Positions 1 to 6,874 of a stretch of DNA of 10,240 bases are shown here, one piece after another. The notes below the pieces were generated by a model that was not told the origin of the DNA, searched no databases, and saw only the letters and a program-made list of their open reading frames with translations. This stretch comes from Candidatus Nitrosopumilus sp. (lineage in GTDB: Archaea; Thermoproteota; Nitrososphaeria; Nitrososphaerales; Nitrosopumilaceae). Numbering within the stretch: the stretch's first letter is position 1; every line of letters starts with the position of its first letter. The DNA lies in assembly GCA_029861085.1 (NCBI GenBank), contig JAOUAE010000040.1, positions 1 to 10,240 of the forward strand, given 5' to 3'. Both the position numbers and the translations under genes were made by a program.

Positions 1-397
1 GTGCATGTTGACTCATTGGACGTTGACCTAATACTTCTCCTGAAATAATAAATTCTGCACCAATTTCTTCCATGTGTTTTTTTGCTGCATCAAACATCAT
101 TGTTCTACAATCAACACACGGATTAAACCCAGCACCAATTCCGTGCTTTGGATGTTTTAACATTTCAATGTATTCATCACCAAGATAAACTGTTTTTAAA
201 TTTACATTGAGATCATCAGCTCTTTCTCTAATTTCAAATCCACATCCTCTTCCACAATCAAAATCGCAAAAAGGAGTTTTTATTGCAACAGCTGATACAT
301 CAAAACCTTGTTCTTGCATCATTCTAACTGCAAGTTGACTATCTAATCCTCCTGATAGCAATGCAACCACTTTCTTCTTCTCTTTTTCTTCAGCCAT
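1..397 (-). CDS. PP-loop ATPase related to tRNA thiolation enzymes (ThiI/MnmA-like), partial: N-terminal 132 residues
   Basis: Reading the minus strand from the ATG at 395-397 gives 132 residues with no stop before the window edge, so the C-terminus is missing. Residues 10-20 carry the PP-loop signature ending SGGLDS, which binds ATP and adenylates the substrate. Two cysteine clusters follow: C44, C48 and C52 (CX3CX3C) and C94/C97 (NPCVDC). The stretch around 120-130 (SGEVLGQRPMSQ) resembles archaeal proteins annotated as ThiI- or MnmA-like tRNA sulfurtransferases. The family assignment is from motif memory; the exact modified base cannot be read here. An in-frame ATG at 440-442 would add 15 residues. 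I prefer 397 because a TATA-like TGTATATGG lies about 24 bp upstream of it, whereas nothing comparable precedes 442. It is divergent from the peptidase gene at 469. Confidence 0.82.
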   Translation of the reverse strand, partial: MAEEKEKKKVVALLSGGLDSQLAVRMMQEQGFDVSAVAIKTPFCDFDCGRGCGFEIRERADDLNVNLKTVYLGDEYIEMLKHPKHGIGAGFNPCVDCRTMMFDAAKKHMEEIGAEFIISGEVLGQRPMSQHA

Positions 398-416
398 TGC
401 GATCTGGCCTGATTTT

Positions 417-425
417 CCATATACA
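417..425 (-). promoter_or_regulatory. Candidate TATA box of the PP-loop gene
   Basis: On the minus strand this reads TGTATATGG, centred about 24 bp upstream of the ATG at 397. That is the spacing expected for a leaderless archaeal transcript. It is a sequence-only prediction. Confidence 0.4.
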
Positions 426-440
426 AACTTTACATCATAC

Positions 441-447
441 ATAAATT
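441..447 (+). promoter_or_regulatory. Candidate TATA box of the M24 peptidase gene
   Basis: The heptamer ATAAATT is centred about 25 bp upstream of the ATG at 469, which fits a leaderless archaeal promoter. It lies in the 71-bp divergent intergenic region shared with the PP-loop gene. Confidence 0.4.
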
Positions 448-468
448 GAGAATTGGAGATGTTTCTGT

Positions 469-1533
469 ATGAAGCAACGTAGAAAGAATCTTCTCAAATA
501 TGCTCAAAAGATCGATTGTGATGTTCTGATCACATTTGAGCCTGAAAATCTATTTTACATGACTGGATTTTGGGGTGAGGCAATTGGTCTACTTGAAAAA
601 AATGGAAAAACTATCATTATTGCACCTGAACTTGAAGTTGGAAGAGCAAAAGAAGAATCTGAAGATTGTGATGTAATTACCGCCGAACGAGGAGAGGGTC
701 TAATAACTTCAGCCATCAAAAAAATTAAGAAAAATAGAGTTTGTACTGATTGCCAAAATTACTCTGTAATGATGTCATTAAAAAAATCAATTCCAAAAAT
801 AAAATCATCAACTGAGCCATTTTACAATGCACGTATCATAAAAGATGAAAAAGAAGTACAAATTCTCAAAAAGGGATCAAAAATCATTGATGAAATGTTC
901 CAAATTTGCTCAAAAAAGATGAAAGTTGGCCAAAAAGAATCGGAATTACAAACTATTTTGATGAAATATGCAATGGAACAGGAAATGTTTGATACTGGTT
1001 ACAAATCTACATTAAATCCACTAATTATTGCCGGAGGTCCTAATGGTGCACTTCCACATGCTGAAGTCACCAATAGAAAATTCAAAAAAGGTGATCTTGT
1101 AGTTACTGATCTCACTCTAAGATACAAAGGATATGTCTCTGATGCAACAAGGACATTTGCAATTGGAAATATCTCATCACAAGCAAATGAAGCTTATGAA
1201 ATCGTAAAAGAATCTCAAAGACTTGGACTAAAAGCTGTAAAACCAAATATTGACTGTAAGGATGTTGATACTGCATGTAGAAAATACATTGAAGAAAAAA
1301 ATTATGGCCAATACTTTATTCATTCAACAGGTCATGGAATTGGATTAGAAGTACATGAACTACCAACTGTATCTTACAGAAGTACTACTAAATTAAAAGA
1401 AAATATGGCAATCACTGTAGAACCCGGAATCTATATTGAAAACAAATTTGGAATTAGAATAGAGGATTCGTTGATTGTAAAAGAACGACCAGTCGTAATG
1501 CACAAATTTACTAAAGATTTAGTCACGATTTGA
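469..1533 (+). CDS. M24 family metallopeptidase (Xaa-Pro aminopeptidase / Xaa-Pro dipeptidase type)
   Basis: The 354-residue product has the two-domain layout of prolidases and aminopeptidase P: an N-terminal creatinase-like domain (about 1-125) and a C-terminal pita-bread catalytic domain (about 128-354). All five metal ligands expected of M24 enzymes are visible: D214 (TDLTLRYKG), D225 (YVSDATRTF), H289 (HSTGHGIGLEVHE), E318 (TVEPGIYIE) and E332 (IRIEDSL). H197 in PHAE and H296 match the conserved histidines near the active site. It should therefore be a dinuclear metal enzyme that removes the residue preceding proline from peptides in the cytoplasm. No signal peptide is seen. Length is normal for archaeal PepQ-like proteins. 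Aminopeptidase versus dipeptidase activity cannot be decided from sequence. The gene stops 2 bp from the convergent gene that ends at 1536. Confidence 0.93.
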   Translation: MKQRRKNLLKYAQKIDCDVLITFEPENLFYMTGFWGEAIGLLEKNGKTIIIAPELEVGRAKEESEDCDVITAERGEGLITSAIKKIKKNRVCTDCQNYSVMMSLKKSIPKIKSSTEPFYNARIIKDEKEVQILKKGSKIIDEMFQICSKKMKVGQKESELQTILMKYAMEQEMFDTGYKSTLNPLIIAGGPNGALPHAEVTNRKFKKGDLVVTDLTLRYKGYVSDATRTFAIGNISSQANEAYEIVKESQRLGLKAVKPNIDCKDVDTACRKYIEEKNYGQYFIHSTGHGIGLEVHELPTVSYRSTTKLKENMAITVEPGIYIENKFGIRIEDSLIVKERPVVMHKFTKDLVTI

Positions 1534-1535
1534 GC

Positions 1536-2018
1536 CTAATCATAATAATTTACTAATTCAATAATGTGTTTTCCTTCTGAGTTATTTGATATAATTTCTT
1601 CAGATTCTATATTCACATTCCAATCATAATTCATTTCGCCTTTATGGGATTTAAAATTAAATTTAACTTGGTATTCTTCAGAACTAATCTTTGTTACGGC
1701 TAAATCAACAACAGTTTTTCTATGATCAAAGATTTTCTCATTAGGATATTCTTCGCTTATTTTGTTCTCTATTGCTTCCATTACAGTTAACCCATCATCG
1801 TTTGGACCGTCATATTTCATCAAAATATCTATAACTTGTTGGTCTTCATCTGACAATTCAGGAAAACTCTTTTCCAAAGTTCCTTTTGTCATTTCTGGAA
1901 TTACAAATACTACTAACATTGCAATCAAAGCAAGATAAATTGGAGCTCTCTTTATAAGAAATGATTTAAAATCATTCTTTTTTGGCTTATCCTCTTTTTT
2001 CTTGTCGTCCTTACCCAT
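1536..2018 (-). CDS. Small membrane-anchored protein of unknown function
   Basis: I do not recognise a named family. The 160-residue product begins with a strongly charged, lysine-rich segment (1-24), followed by one hydrophobic helix at about 25-42 (APIYLALIAMLVVFVIPEM). The remaining 115 or so residues are acidic and soluble and look alpha/beta. Lysines before the helix suggest an N-in orientation, with the C-terminal domain outside the membrane. There is no lipobox or cleavable signal. The ATG at 2018 lies 14 bp after the methyltransferase stop, so the gene is the last member of the minus-strand operon that starts with pantoate kinase. A weak purine-rich stretch (GAGGATTAGAGAGAA) precedes the start. 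The stop is 2 bp from the convergent peptidase stop, so its transcript must end inside the opposing gene. Confidence 0.8.
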   Translation of the reverse strand: MGKDDKKKEDKPKKNDFKSFLIKRAPIYLALIAMLVVFVIPEMTKGTLEKSFPELSDEDQQVIDILMKYDGPNDDGLTVMEAIENKISEEYPNEKIFDHRKTVVDLAVTKISSEEYQVKFNFKSHKGEMNYDWNVNIESEEIISNNSEGKHIIELVNYYD

Positions 2019-2032
2019 TTCTCTCTAATCCT

Positions 2033-2875
2033 CTAGTTTTTTGCACTTAGAATTAAAACTTGCCAAGGAAACAAAATCTCTCCGTTTTTTTTGGTATACC
2101 GTGATGTTTTTTCTTTAACCATTTGTTTCAACTCTTTTCTTTTTGAATAATCTAATTCATTTAGCTTTTCTTTTAGCGGCTTTGCGATATATTTTAGATA
2201 TGTCTTCCAGTAATCTTCAAAATTTCCTGGACTATATTGAAAAATAAATTCTTTAACTTTAATTTTTGAAAATCCCGCTTTACTTACTTCTGATCTTAAA
2301 GCAGATTTGGTACCGAATCTATCTAGATTTGGAGAGCCTGGAGGAACATAGTCTGGGATATATTTGATAACTGAATCTAAAATATTGCTAAAATAAGGAA
2401 CTTCTTTTGCGCTTCCATGAACTGAAATTCCTATATCACCTGATTTTTTGAGACTATTTTTCATGTTTTTTAATGCCTTTTGCGCGTTTGGAAAGAAAAA
2501 CAATGCATATTGGCATGTAATGACATCGAATTTTTTAGAAAAAGAGAACTTTTCGGCATCAGTGTTTACAAAATTCACATTTTGTTTTTTACCATTCCAT
2601 TTTTTTGCAATTTTAATTGCAGTAGTGGAGGTGTCTACCCCTATAACATATCCTAATCTTCCAATTTTCTTTCGGATTTCATTTGTAACTACTCCAGTAC
2701 CACATGCAATATCTAAAACCGTATCACCTTTATTGATATTTACTAATTCTACTAGTTTTTTTGTACTTTGAAATGGCCCTTTGTTCACACTAGCCCACCT
2801 CTTATGATATCTGGGAGCAACTTCATTCCAAATTTTCATATTACGTTGTTTGTATTCTGAATGAATGAATTTCAT
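2033..2875 (-). CDS. Class I SAM-dependent methyltransferase (UbiE/MenG-like fold, substrate unknown)
   Basis: From the ATG at 2875 the product has 280 residues. Motif I of Rossmann-fold methyltransferases is clear at about 53-61 (VLDIACGTG). It is followed by the acidic ribose-binding residue D81 (GVDTS), a motif III-like NTDAEKFSF with D106, and FDVITCQYALFFFPN at about 116-130. This order is typical of Methyltransf_11/25 domains. The C-terminal 100 residues vary between family members and should form the acceptor-binding cap, so the substrate cannot be named. A GTG at 2890 would add five residues (MEACK). I prefer 2875 because GGAAG lies 8 bp before that ATG and the homology-like start MKFIHSEY follows. 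The gene lies about 30 bp downstream of the small coiled-coil gene and 14 bp upstream of the membrane protein gene. Confidence 0.88.
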   Translation of the reverse strand: MKFIHSEYKQRNMKIWNEVAPRYHKRWASVNKGPFQSTKKLVELVNINKGDTVLDIACGTGVVTNEIRKKIGRLGYVIGVDTSTTAIKIAKKWNGKKQNVNFVNTDAEKFSFSKKFDVITCQYALFFFPNAQKALKNMKNSLKKSGDIGISVHGSAKEVPYFSNILDSVIKYIPDYVPPGSPNLDRFGTKSALRSEVSKAGFSKIKVKEFIFQYSPGNFEDYWKTYLKYIAKPLKEKLNELDYSKRKELKQMVKEKTSRYTKKNGEILFPWQVLILSAKN

Positions 2876-2905
2876 TTTACATGCTTCCACAATCTTTGAT
2901 CTATT

Positions 2906-3073
2906 TTATGTAATCTCTTCTAAATTCGATTTTATTATTTTGCCTGTTTCATGATAGTATCTATGTTCTAATTGTTTTAGTTGTTCCTTTAATCTTAAAT
3001 TATTTGATTTTGAAAATCTTAGTTTAGTTTCTTCGTATTCTGCAACTAGTCTTCGAAGTTCTGATTTTTTCAT
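2906..3073 (-). CDS. 55-residue charged, coiled-coil-like protein, translationally coupled to coaBC
   Basis: A complete minus-strand frame runs from the ATG at 3071-3073 to a TAA at 2906-2908. Its start overlaps the coaBC stop as ATGA (4 bp), a classic mark of translational coupling. The product begins MKKSELRRLVAEYEETKLRF and contains NLRLKEQLKQLEHRYYHETG. It is rich in Lys, Arg, Glu and Leu with heptad-like leucine spacing, so it is probably one or two amphipathic helices. It has no cysteines, membrane segment or known catalytic motif. I infer it is real from the overlap, from filling exactly the 179-bp gap between coaBC and the methyltransferase gene, and from protein-like composition. Function is unknown. 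A helical adaptor or a subunit stabilising a neighbour would be possible but is speculation. Confidence 0.7.
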   Translation of the reverse strand: MKKSELRRLVAEYEETKLRFSKSNNLRLKEQLKQLEHRYYHETGKIIKSNLEEIT

Positions 3074-4332
3074 TTGATTTTTACTTCAATTTGTTTTCTA
3101 ATAATTTTAGCAATTTTTTCTTTATCCATCCATCTTGAGACAACATTCTTTTTAGAATCTACAATGATCACCTGATTATTCTGAGGATTTTTCTTGTATC
3201 TGATTGAACCAATATCATTTGCTATGATCATATCTGCAGATGAATCTCTCAATTTTTTCTCAGCTGACTTGATTAATTGATATTTTGTCAAATTTGTTTC
3301 TGCTTTAAAACCAATAAGAAATACATTTTTTTGATATTTTTTTATTTCATCAATAATTTTTGGGGCTTTTTTGAGCCTGATATTCATAATTGACTTGGAG
3401 CTTTTGATTTTCTTTTTACTTTGAACAGTCGGAACATAGTCTGCAATTGCTGCCGCCATAATCACAATATCGAATTTTTTCTTCAGTTCTGATTTTACCG
3501 TAGCACACATTTCTTTACTGGATAAAACATTGATTATTTTTGCACCTTTTGGCGGCTTTTCTATTCCTGGTCCATAAACAAAAGTTACTTTAGCCCCTGC
3601 AGAAATTAATTCCAATGCTAAACTGACTCCTGTTTTTCCAGAACTTTGGTTTGTAATTGCTCTTATGGGATCTATTTTCTCAATGGTTGGCCCTGCAGTC
3701 ATTAAGATTTTCTTATTTTTTAATATAGACGAGGATCCAAATTTCTTTAATACATTTTCTAAAACATCTTCAGGCTCTGGAGACTTTGCTTTACCCTCAA
3801 TCATTTTGGGAGCAAGGAATTGAATTTTATTTTTTAAAAATTTAATGTTTTTTTTAACGGCTGAATTTTCATACATTGATGCATGCATCGCAAGACACAT
3901 CAAGATTGGGATTTTTGATCCAAAACCTACTGTAAGTACGGTTGATACGGGCGTATCATCAATGCCATTTGCTAATTTCCCTAGCGTGTTTGCAGTTGCT
4001 GGATACACTACCATCAAATCTGATTGATTATAATCTGCTAATCTGATGTGCTCTAATTCACCAGTAAGTTTTGTAATTACGTTATTACCTGTAGCCCACT
4101 TGAAATATTCTGGTTGTATTAATTTTGTGACTGCATTACTTGTAACACATTTCACATCTGCTCCATGTCTCATTAGCAATCTTGCAAGTTCGATTGCTTT
4201 GTATGCTGCAACACTGCCTGCAACACAAAGTACAATTCTTTTCCCGGTTAATTCCACACCATGCGAATTGACTATATCTAAAGATGGATGATCTTTTTTC
4301 TCTATCTTTTTTTTAACTGCCAATTTGTTCAC
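3070..4332 (-). CDS. coaBC: Bifunctional phosphopantothenoylcysteine decarboxylase / phosphopantothenate-cysteine ligase (CoaBC, Dfp)
   Basis: This 420-residue fusion carries out two steps of CoA synthesis: joining cysteine to 4'-phosphopantothenate, then FMN-dependent decarboxylation to 4'-phosphopantetheine. The CoaC half (about 28-200) shows the flavin-binding start IVLCVAGSVAAYKA, the catalytic histidine H95 (GELEHIRLAD), the PATANTLGKLANGIDD segment, and AMHASMYEN at about 148-156 in place of the bacterial PAMNxxMW. The CoaB half (about 206-420) shows LMTAGPTIEKIDPIRAITNQ followed by SSGKTG, then MAAAIADYVP, LIGFKAET and MIIANDIGS, all expected of the ligase. The start is GTG at 4330-4332, overlapping the end of panB by 20 bp. 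The first 27 residues are a charged extension, so a start slightly further in is possible. The stop overlaps the next small gene. Confidence 0.96.
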   Translation of the reverse strand: MNKLAVKKKIEKKDHPSLDIVNSHGVELTGKRIVLCVAGSVAAYKAIELARLLMRHGADVKCVTSNAVTKLIQPEYFKWATGNNVITKLTGELEHIRLADYNQSDLMVVYPATANTLGKLANGIDDTPVSTVLTVGFGSKIPILMCLAMHASMYENSAVKKNIKFLKNKIQFLAPKMIEGKAKSPEPEDVLENVLKKFGSSSILKNKKILMTAGPTIEKIDPIRAITNQSSGKTGVSLALELISAGAKVTFVYGPGIEKPPKGAKIINVLSSKEMCATVKSELKKKFDIVIMAAAIADYVPTVQSKKKIKSSKSIMNIRLKKAPKIIDEIKKYQKNVFLIGFKAETNLTKYQLIKSAEKKLRDSSADMIIANDIGSIRYKKNPQNNQVIIVDSKKNVVSRWMDKEKIAKIIRKQIEVKIK

Positions 4333-5152
4333 GTAATTTTTTTAGCTCTTCTTCATTCATTGAGAACCAGTTCTCTTTAGTGGGAAACTCGCCTGATTCT
4401 ACGTCTTTTTTATAATCTCCAAGTGATTTTACAATGTCTTCAGATAAATTCATGTATCTTTTTGCAAATTTTGGTTTAATCCTATCATACATTCCTAACA
4501 AATCTTGAACAACCAGTACCTGTCCATCGCAATTTACCCCTGAACCAATTCCTATTGTGGGTACACTAATGGTTTCAGAGATGATTTGAGCAACTTCATG
4601 ACTAACCATTTCTAATGCAATGCTGAATACTCCTGCATCTTCAAGCTCCTTTGCATCTTCTATTAGCTTCATTGCAGTATCTGTTGTTTTTCCTTGCACT
4701 TTGTATCCCTCTGAAAGGATCGTAGTTTGAGGTTGTAATCCAATATGCCCCATCACCGGAATTCCTACATCGACTATTGCACTAATTGTTTCAGCCATTA
4801 TTGAACCGCCTTCAAGCTTTACAGCATCTGCTCCTGCTTTGATTAATTTGCCAGAATTATTAATGGCATTTTCAATACTTGCTTGATATGACATGAATGG
4901 TAAATCTGATACTAGTAAGGAATTTCTTCTGGCTCTACTGACTGCTTCTGTAAACATACACATCTGATCCATTGTCACAGAAATTGTGTTTTCATACCCA
5001 AGCATTACCATTCCTGCACTATCTCCAACTAACAATACGTCAATTCCAGCTTTGTCACATAGTGAAGCTAAAGTGTAGTCATAACTTGTAATTACTGAAA
5101 CTTTCTTCTTTTCTTTTTTCATGTTTAAAATATCTTGAACTGTTTTATGCAA
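4313..5152 (-). CDS. panB: 3-methyl-2-oxobutanoate (ketopantoate) hydroxymethyltransferase
   Basis: PanB transfers a hydroxymethyl group from methylene-tetrahydrofolate (or an archaeal pterin) to 2-oxoisovalerate, giving ketopantoate, the first committed step towards pantoate. The 279-residue product has normal length and all signature elements: DVLLVGDSAGMVMLGY with metal ligand D44, D83 (VSDLPF), K112 and E114 (AGADAVKLEGG), H136 (VMGHIGLQPQ) and the catalytic E181 (ALEMVSHEVA). Then come the ISVPTIGIGSG and CDGQVLVVQDLLGM motifs. These residue positions match the E. coli enzyme almost one to one. The start is TTG at 5150-5152, overlapping the upstream stop by 8 bp. The alternative ATG at 5122 would delete the conserved first helix (HKTVQDILNM), so TTG is preferred. 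Overlaps at both ends imply a tightly coupled operon. Confidence 0.97.
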   Translation of the reverse strand: MHKTVQDILNMKKEKKKVSVITSYDYTLASLCDKAGIDVLLVGDSAGMVMLGYENTISVTMDQMCMFTEAVSRARRNSLLVSDLPFMSYQASIENAINNSGKLIKAGADAVKLEGGSIMAETISAIVDVGIPVMGHIGLQPQTTILSEGYKVQGKTTDTAMKLIEDAKELEDAGVFSIALEMVSHEVAQIISETISVPTIGIGSGVNCDGQVLVVQDLLGMYDRIKPKFAKRYMNLSEDIVKSLGDYKKDVESGEFPTKENWFSMNEEELKKLREQIGS

Positions 5153-5912
5153 TTTTAGCTCTCCTTGTCAGGTTATTTTTTATTTGAATGACATTATCTC
5201 TTAAATTTTTTTTATTATCAAAATCACTGATAATTTTTTGAAGACTTTTTTGATTCTTTTTTGACAGTTTTTTTAATTCATTGATTAACAAATCAATTGC
5301 TCTTGTTACATTATCTACAATTGTAATGTTGGCAGTTTGTGAAGTTCTTGAAAGGGGGTTTAGATCAAATGTAATGACCGTTTTTCCCGCCTTCCTAAGT
5401 GCCATGGTTCTGTCTCCATCTTCTAATGGCACAACTACTACATCTGCTACAAAAATTCCGTCTTTATCGACTATTCTTCTTGCAGAATCAATACCGGGCA
5501 GTTTTTTAGATGAGGCAATATTTGAACCTAAAACTTCACTAGCCCCATTATTTTTGAGAGTTTTAATGATTGCTTTTTTCCTTTTTTCATTCGTATAAAA
5601 TAGATTTACCTCAAGTTTTGCTCTGACTTGTTTTGATAGCTTTACAATCTGTTTTGGACATAATGCTGCTATGTTGCCATTAACTGAGATTACAGGCATT
5701 TCTGCCAGTAGTAACTGCGCGGCTGCAGCTTTGATGGCACTTGTTGCAGCCTTGCCTGTTTTCTCTCCTAAAAGATAATCAAAAGCTTCTCCTCTGCCTT
5801 GAGCTAAAAGTCCTTCTTTTGCAACTAATCCATTATCAAATCCGTTAACTAGTTTTTCACGAATTAAAAGTGATTTGGCTCTTGGATGAGATTTAGGAAT
5901 TAGATGTGGCAT
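5145..5912 (-). CDS. 4-phosphopantoate--beta-alanine ligase (archaeal phosphopantothenate synthetase)
   Basis: This 255-residue protein matches the archaeal-type phosphopantothenate synthetase family (DUF137, COG1701). In archaea it replaces bacterial PanC: it condenses 4-phosphopantoate with beta-alanine using ATP, giving 4'-phosphopantothenate. Diagnostic stretches are IPKSHPRAKSLLIREKLV near the N-terminus, GLLAQGRGEAFDYLLGE at about 34-50, PVISVNGNIAAL at about 73-84, the VADVVVVPLEDGDRT segment at about 155-169, and FDLNPLSRTSQTANITIVDN at about 182-201. The last 40 residues are lysine-rich and less conserved. It begins with an ATG at 5912, 8 bp after the pantoate kinase stop, and its end overlaps panB by 8 bp. 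Having it directly after pantoate kinase matches the reaction order, which strengthens both assignments. Confidence 0.95.
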   Translation of the reverse strand: MPHLIPKSHPRAKSLLIREKLVNGFDNGLVAKEGLLAQGRGEAFDYLLGEKTGKAATSAIKAAAAQLLLAEMPVISVNGNIAALCPKQIVKLSKQVRAKLEVNLFYTNEKRKKAIIKTLKNNGASEVLGSNIASSKKLPGIDSARRIVDKDGIFVADVVVVPLEDGDRTMALRKAGKTVITFDLNPLSRTSQTANITIVDNVTRAIDLLINELKKLSKKNQKSLQKIISDFDNKKNLRDNVIQIKNNLTRRAKIA

Positions 5913-5920
5913 GATTTTAG

Positions 5921-6832
5921 TTAATTTAATAGAACTCTTGCCCCATCATTATCCAATTCTGATTTTATTATAATACCATCTGGATATTTCTGTATAATTC
6001 CTAAAACCTCATTTTCTTTTTCTTGCGGAATCATTGAAAAAATCGTTTCTCCAAAAAGTGCGATTCCACATTTAATATTATTTTTAGATAATTCCTCAAC
6101 TAATTTCTGCATTCTTGGAGTCATTACATCTACGTATCTTGCAAATTCTAATGACATGTCTTGAAAATGCTCATAATCTTTTGATTCTAATAGTCTGTTT
6201 ACCATTTCCCCTCCAAGTCCATTAATTTGAGACAAACGTTCTTTGATGAATTTATTTGTAGATATTGGAGAAAAACATATCATGATTACGGAAATTTTAT
6301 CTGTAGTAATTTTTTCAACGTGACCGATTCCTGGTGCTCCTGCTTTAACACGAATTTCAAAACCGCCATGAAATGATGCCAAAACATCACCTAGTCCTGT
6401 TTTACAATTTACTTCTGCATTGTGTGCAATCTGTCCAATTGTTGTTTTATCTAATTTTGTTTTAAGAGCTTGATCTAATGCAAAGGATAGAGATAATGCA
6501 ACTGCACTACTAGAACCTAAACCATATCCGACTGGAATTGATATGTCATGTTCAATTTTAAAAAACTTGGTTGAGAATTCTCCTAGTCTTAAAAATTCAT
6601 TCAAAACATATTCTGAAACATCTATCTTATCTGATTGATATCCATTTGATGTAATTTCAAAGTTTGATTTTTGATCATTTCTTGTTTCTATTTTTACTCT
6701 AGTAGTAACTCCCTGTTTGATTGAGAAACCTGCTCCCATTGATCCTAAATTTTCTAAATTATTTTGACTGTCATCTAAATGGGCTTTAAAGAAGCCTGTA
6801 ACATGTGCTGGACAAAATGCCGTTGCCTCCAT
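5921..6832 (-). CDS. Pantoate kinase (GHMP kinase family)
   Basis: The 303-residue product is a GHMP-fold kinase. Its N-terminus (AFCPAHVTGFF) and its operon partner identify it as archaeal pantoate kinase, which phosphorylates pantoate to 4-phosphopantoate before beta-alanine is attached. That order is the reverse of the bacterial pathway. The GHMP ATP-binding loop is at about 100-112 (PVGYGLGSSSAVA). E140 and D149 lie in AEVNCKTGLGDVLASFHGG, the usual region of the catalytic and metal-binding acids. A C-terminal motif 3-like segment reads KCGIALFGETIFSM. The ATG at 6832 is preceded by a good TATA-like element 28 bp upstream. This is the first gene of the minus-strand CoA operon and is divergent from the PhoU-like gene across 65 bp. 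Other GHMP kinases such as mevalonate kinase are unlikely given the neighbours. Confidence 0.93.
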   Translation of the reverse strand: MEATAFCPAHVTGFFKAHLDDSQNNLENLGSMGAGFSIKQGVTTRVKIETRNDQKSNFEITSNGYQSDKIDVSEYVLNEFLRLGEFSTKFFKIEHDISIPVGYGLGSSSAVALSLSFALDQALKTKLDKTTIGQIAHNAEVNCKTGLGDVLASFHGGFEIRVKAGAPGIGHVEKITTDKISVIMICFSPISTNKFIKERLSQINGLGGEMVNRLLESKDYEHFQDMSLEFARYVDVMTPRMQKLVEELSKNNIKCGIALFGETIFSMIPQEKENEVLGIIQKYPDGIIIKSELDNDGARVLLN

Positions 6833-6855
6833 TGATTTTAGTTTAAATTTTACAC

Positions 6856-6865
6856 AAAATATAAG
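6856..6865 (-). promoter_or_regulatory. Candidate TATA box of the pantoate kinase / CoA operon
   Basis: On the minus strand this reads CTTATATTTT, close to the archaeal TATA consensus, centred about 28 bp upstream of the ATG at 6832. The spacing suggests a leaderless or nearly leaderless transcript. It is the only obvious promoter before the whole seven-gene minus-strand operon. Confidence 0.55.
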
Positions 6866-6874
6866 AATATGGCT

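Noticed and set aside
398..442. 15-residue N-terminal extension of the PP-loop protein from the ATG at 442
   Set aside because: It is in frame and open, but it lacks a TATA-like element upstream and would overlap the peptidase promoter. The 397 start has a well-spaced TATA-like box. It remains an alternative.
2448..2771. 107-residue plus-strand open frame inside the methyltransferase gene
   Set aside because: It is fully antisense to a clearly recognisable methyltransferase, and its translation is hydrophobic, Phe-rich low complexity with no known motif.
3845..4291. Two plus-strand open frames (60 and 81 residues) antisense to coaBC
   Set aside because: Both lie opposite conserved CoaC motifs and show no domain, promoter or ribosome-binding site.
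5281..5598. 105-residue plus-strand open frame opposite the phosphopantothenate synthetase gene
   Set aside because: It is a shadow of a conserved gene; its apparent hydrophobic stretches arise from the reverse complement of charged codons.
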